Shown in pieces: positions 60,695-64,000 of a stretch of DNA of 64,000 nucleotides. The notes below the pieces were generated by a model that ran no database searches, was not told the DNA's origin, and saw nothing but the letters and a program-made list of their open reading frames with translations. The DNA comes from Candidatus Competibacteraceae bacterium (GTDB taxonomy: Bacteria; Pseudomonadota; Gammaproteobacteria; Competibacterales; Competibacteraceae): assembly GCA_016699715.1 (NCBI GenBank), contig CP065007.1, positions 1,798,001 to 1,862,000 on the forward strand, in the 5' to 3' direction. Each line of letters starts with the position of its first letter. Position 1 is the stretch's first letter. The position numbers and the translations under genes were made by a program.

Positions 60695-62434
60695 TCAGTA
60701 CGCGGCCTGCACGAAGAAATTCACCCGTGACCCAGTCCAGGCTTCCTCGCCGGTGTTTACATCCTGGAATGGGTAGCCCCAATACAACGCCGCCCTGACC
60801 TTGTCGCTGGCGTCCCAGCGAACCCCCACGCCGGCGCTGGAAATCGAGTTCGGTTCCAGGTCGAACTCCCCTTTGTTCTTGGCATAACCGTAATCAGTGA
60901 AGACCGCCAGTTGCACCTGACCCTCGTTGGGGCCGCGACTGACACCGGGCAGCGGCAGGTGATACACGGGTACTCGGAATTCCAGCGACGCCACAAAACA
61001 GCGGTCCCGGACCAGGGTGTTCTCGGGATAGCCACGCACCGTCTCCAATCCCCCAAGCGCGCACTTTTCCATCGGCAGCAGTGGATCATTGGTCAGTTGC
61101 AGAATGCTTTTGAAGAGCAGTTGGTAATCCCGCTCCCCGAAGCGCCGCGCCCATTGGAACTGGCCGAGCCAACTCACGAACTGGCCGTCGGGCTCCCGGG
61201 CATTGACCGTGGCACCGAAGGCGTCGAGGCCCACGCTGAAAGTGGAACGGGCAGCAATCACCTGATTCAAGCGCCGGTCCAGCCATTCCTGCACGAAGCG
61301 CGCGACGGTGATGGTCGCCTCGCCGTTGTCCTCACCGGGGGCGAAGGAGAACGGAATCCCCAGTAAAAAGGACTCACTGTGCCGCCGTTCCAGGTTTACG
61401 CCCAGGGCAAAAGTCTGTTGCGGCGTCCGGTACAGGGGATGGGTTAGAGCAATGCCATAACTTTGCAGATCACTGGTGATATCGAGGGCACTGAAACGAT
61501 CCTCGATCACCGAGGTATCGTTGCGCTCGGCCCAGATTTGCACGGCGGTGTCACGGGCGTTCAGCGGCCGCGCGTAGAACACCCGCCAGTCGGAAGTGTC
61601 GCTGCTTTCCAGACTGTGGCCGTAGCTCAACCCCAGGGTGTCGCCGACCCCGCTGAGGTTGCGGTCCACTCCGTACAGGTAGGCTCGTGTCGCACCGACG
61701 CTCGGCGGATTGTTGTTGGCCACCGCCAAGCCGATTTCGTAGGGGCGAGCCTCGCGGATGCCGAGCCGCAATCGCCCTTCCCCCGGTTGCACGCCCGGCG
61801 CCAGTTCCGCTTGGAGCTGCTCGATCAGCGGATTTTGCTGGAGGAGCTGCAGACGTTCCTGAAGGTGTTGAACATTCAGGGGTTCCCCGGCATTCGATTG
61901 TAATCGGTCCTGGAGATAATCGGCGCGCAGATGCGTATTGCCGGTGATCTCGACCTCGGACAGCCGGCCTTCGACGACCCGAATTCGAACCACACCATTC
62001 TCGACCTGTTGGTCCGGGATCACCGCACCGGAGTTGAGATAACCCCGTTCGACGTAATACAGGGTCAACTGGCGGCGCGCTTCCTGCAATTCCTCGGCGC
62101 TGAGGACCCGGTTCTCATACGGTGCGGTGACGGCGGCCAGTTCCTCACGGGTGAACACGGTGTTGCCAGTCAGTTCGAAGCGGCGCACGAAGACCCGCTC
62201 TTGGCTGGATAGGGGCGATTCGAGGGATGGCGGCGGACGACCCGGCAAGGCCGGCGCGGGTCTGGCATAATCCGGGGGTGTCAGGTTGCGCCCGCCCGGC
62301 CGCTGCTCCCATAAGTCCGCGTCCTGCCCCAATGCCAAAAACGGCCACAGTGTCAGCAGGCCTAGGAACGCGCGGACCGACCGCCAGCGAATAAAGTGAT
62401 GGAAAGCGCCACGGTTCATGTGATTTCGCATCAT
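60695..62434 (-). CDS. ShlB/FhaC-type two-partner secretion transporter (TpsB)
   Basis: 579 residues from ATG 62434 (AAGGCG upstream; TTG 62455 possible). Signal peptide (ends LALGQ), POTRA domains (about 60-220: SQERVFVRRFELTGNTVF in part, LTLYYVERGYLNSGAV, VVRIRVVEGRLSEVEI) and a 16-strand barrel with the FhaC-type loop motif VRGYPEN and VPVYHLPLPGVSRGPNEGQ (in part). The chain ends in Tyr, usual for Bam-targeted barrels. Transports the haemagglutinin-like protein encoded at 53102. Confidence 0.92.
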   Translation of the reverse strand: MMRNHMNRGAFHHFIRWRSVRAFLGLLTLWPFLALGQDADLWEQRPGGRNLTPPDYARPAPALPGRPPPSLESPLSSQERVFVRRFELTGNTVFTREELAAVTAPYENRVLSAEELQEARRQLTLYYVERGYLNSGAVIPDQQVENGVVRIRVVEGRLSEVEITGNTHLRADYLQDRLQSNAGEPLNVQHLQERLQLLQQNPLIEQLQAELAPGVQPGEGRLRLGIREARPYEIGLAVANNNPPSVGATRAYLYGVDRNLSGVGDTLGLSYGHSLESSDTSDWRVFYARPLNARDTAVQIWAERNDTSVIEDRFSALDITSDLQSYGIALTHPLYRTPQQTFALGVNLERRHSESFLLGIPFSFAPGEDNGEATITVARFVQEWLDRRLNQVIAARSTFSVGLDAFGATVNAREPDGQFVSWLGQFQWARRFGERDYQLLFKSILQLTNDPLLPMEKCALGGLETVRGYPENTLVRDRCFVASLEFRVPVYHLPLPGVSRGPNEGQVQLAVFTDYGYAKNKGEFDLEPNSISSAGVGVRWDASDKVRAALYWGYPFQDVNTGEEAWTGSRVNFFVQAAY

Positions 62435-62525
62435 GGATCGCCTTAATCCATTCAAGTTGGCAATGACTTCATCTTAGAATCATTCCACCTTAGGCCGCTA
62501 CAGTTGTCCACAGGATTGTTTCACT

Positions 62526-63686
62526 ATGATTTGCGATTTTGACCAGCCCCTTACCCGTTACGGCAGCGACAGCCTGAAATGGCAGCGTTACGGCTCGGCT
62601 CTGCCGCTGTGGGTGGCGGACATGGACTTCGCCGCCCCGGAACCGGTACTGGCGGCTCTGCACGAACGAGTCGCGCACGGAATATTCGGCTACGGTGCGC
62701 CGCCGGAGGAATTGACCGAAACGATTTGCGCACGGATGGCCGATCTTTATCGCTGGACCGTAACACCGGAACAAATCGTGTATCTGCCGGGGCTGGTGTG
62801 CGGCTTGAACGTGGTGTGCCGGGCGGTCGGCGAACCGGGCGACGGTGTGCTGGTGCAAACGCCGGTGTATCCGCCGTTTCTGGCCGCGCCGGGCCATCAG
62901 GATCGACGGCTGGTCACCGCTGAACTGAGCGCCGAGCAGCGCGATGGTCGGCTGCATTACCGCTTCGACGCCGAGGCGTTCGCGACGGCCATCGACTCGC
63001 GCACCCGGCTATTCATCCTCTGCCACCCGCACAACCCGGTCGGGCGGGCGTTCGGGGTCGAGGAACTGACCCGGCTGGCGGAGATCTGCGAGCGCCGGGA
63101 TCTCGTGGTCTGTTCGGACGAGATTCACTGCGATCTACTGTTGGACGGACGCCGGCACACGCCGCTGGCCGCCCTGTCGCCGGACATCGCCCGGCGCTGC
63201 ATCACACTGATGGCCCCCAGCAAGACCTTCAATATCCCCGGTTTGGGCGCCAGCTTCGCGATCATCCAGCATCCCGATCTCCGCCAGCGATTCAAACAGG
63301 CGATGCGCGGCATCGTGCCGGACGTGAACATCCTCGCCCTGACCGCCGCGCTGGCCGCCTATCGCCACGGCGGCGAGTGGCTGCGGGCTTTGCTGGCGTA
63401 TCTCGCCGCCAACCGCGATTTTCTAATCGACCATATCGCCCGCCACTGGCCCGATATCGACGTGACCGTGCCCGAGGCCACCTATCTGGCCTGGCTGGAC
63501 TGTCGGAATGCGGGCATCGCCGGCAACCCGCAGCGCTTCTTCCTGGAGCGGGCCGGCGTGGCGCTGAACGATGGCGCGACCTTCGGTCCGGGCGGCGAAG
63601 GTTTCGTGCGGCTGAACTTTGGTTGCCCGCGCGCTACCCTGGCGGAAGGCTTGGAGCGGATGGGGGCGGCGCTGGCCGCACGCTGA
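62526..63686 (+). CDS. patB: PatB/MalY-type C-S lyase (aminotransferase fold)
   Basis: 386 residues. PLP enzyme: LPLWVADMDFAAPEPVL (PatB signature), FGYGAPPEELTE, FILCHPHNPVGRAFG, VVCSDEIHCDLLL and the PLP-Lys region MAPSKTFNIPGLGASF. PatB/MalY enzymes cleave cystathionine or related C-S bonds, and MalY also represses maltose genes in E. coli. The name is by family; substrate not shown. Confidence 0.92.
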   Translation: MICDFDQPLTRYGSDSLKWQRYGSALPLWVADMDFAAPEPVLAALHERVAHGIFGYGAPPEELTETICARMADLYRWTVTPEQIVYLPGLVCGLNVVCRAVGEPGDGVLVQTPVYPPFLAAPGHQDRRLVTAELSAEQRDGRLHYRFDAEAFATAIDSRTRLFILCHPHNPVGRAFGVEELTRLAEICERRDLVVCSDEIHCDLLLDGRRHTPLAALSPDIARRCITLMAPSKTFNIPGLGASFAIIQHPDLRQRFKQAMRGIVPDVNILALTAALAAYRHGGEWLRALLAYLAANRDFLIDHIARHWPDIDVTVPEATYLAWLDCRNAGIAGNPQRFFLERAGVALNDGATFGPGGEGFVRLNFGCPRATLAEGLERMGAALAAR

Positions 63687-63743
63687 ACAAGCTGGCGGCG
63701 ACCGCGCGAAATCCCGTGGCCTTCCCTGGCCACCGCCGTTTCG

Positions 63744-64000
63744 CTACAGATCGTAGCCCCGTTCCTCGTGCAGGGCGATGTCCAGGCCGCCGATCTCATC
63801 CTCGCGGCTCACCCGCAGGCCGATCACTTGATCCACCAGCTTGAGCACCACAAAAGTCACGACCACCGTGTAGGCGGCCGTCGCGACCACACCCACGAAC
63901 TGCACGCCAAGCTGCTGCCCCATGGAGCTAATTCCAGGGGCGAAGCCCTGGCCCTTGAACACGCCCAACTCGGTGGACGCAAACACGCCGGCCGCCAGCG
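63744..64000 (-). CDS. amt: Ammonium transporter, 3' end
   Basis: C-terminal ~85 residues of an Amt/MEP protein; the frame is open to the window edge. The last membrane helix (LGVQFVGVVATAAYTVVVTF, in part) precedes the cytoplasmic tail LRVSREDEIGGLDIALHEERGYDL (in part). The EDEIGGLD..EHGE-type tail is the GlnK-contacting region of AmtB, here with LHEERGYDL. It is convergent with patB. Context with nif genes fits ammonium uptake under nitrogen limitation. Confidence 0.88.
   Translation of the reverse strand, partial: LAAGVFASTELGVFKGQGFAPGISSMGQQLGVQFVGVVATAAYTVVVTFVVLKLVDQVIGLRVSREDEIGGLDIALHEERGYDL

Overview
The window is high-GC, gene-dense DNA of gammaproteobacterial character. It carries a Mo-nitrogenase cluster, ArgA with fused kinase-like and GNAT domains, CpdA, PatB, AmtB, and a two-partner secretion locus with CHAT and DUF928 proteins. 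No rRNA or tRNA gene is seen. The species cannot be fixed from sequence alone; the mix of nif genes, CHAT/TPS genes and abundant GTCATTCCCGCG-type palindromic elements would fit a sulfur-oxidiser or Competibacter-like lineage, but that is only inference.

Layout. (1) 1-8289: main nif operon on the + strand: nifD (3' end), nifK, nifT, nifY, a small nif-associated gene, nifF, nifE, nifN, nifX, fdxB and the molbindin gene modG, with several start/stop overlaps. (2) 8324-35507: a ~27 kb accessory block that separates this operon from nifVWZ. It holds VanZ; a two-gene minus-strand module encoding a GHKL/HSP90-like ATPase with a C-terminal DUF3883 nuclease-like domain (split by an IS982-family insertion) and a Dna2-like Fe-S nuclease-SF1 helicase; relics of a DUF262 protein and a DNA glycosylase; an exonuclease with a missing motif; cytochrome b561; a divergent cluster of double AAA+ ATPase, VIT-VWA protein and WYL regulator; a truncated AlbA_2 gene; an IS3 deletion derivative; a PP2C phosphatase; and a graveyard (31226-35507) of DUF2779, modC and AAA-ATPase/PD-(D/E)XK pseudogenes containing three copies of one small MITE. 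(3) 35523-37627: nifV-nifW-nifZ behind its own NifA-type upstream site and a sigma-54 -24/-12 promoter. (4) 37706-42714: housekeeping genes argA, cpdA, a class II aldolase, an MFS transporter and aroC. (5) 43001-48655: a Ser/Thr kinase with PEGA and MORN repeats, an EEP-family protein and a beta-lactamase-like hydrolase. (6) 48674-62434: a signalling/secretion locus with CHASE2 adenylate cyclase, CHAT-TPR protein, TpsA-like haemagglutinin, DUF928 protein, Crp/Fnr regulator and TpsB transporter; a lower-GC insert in it carries a papain-like protease followed by a chagasin-like inhibitor. (7) 62526-64000: PatB-type lyase and the 3' end of an ammonium transporter gene.

How they work together. 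The nif genes give the MoFe protein (D, K), cofactor scaffold and carriers (E, N, X, Y), homocitrate (V), maturation factors (T, W, Z), electron carriers (NifF, FdxB) and molybdate storage (ModG); nifH, nifB and nifA are not in the window. The strongest candidates for an undescribed system are the GHKL-DUF3883 plus Dna2-like pair (9010-18788), whose first gene is disrupted here, and the AAA+/VIT-VWA/WYL cluster (21543-28384). A third is the protease-inhibitor pair inside the CHAT/two-partner secretion locus.
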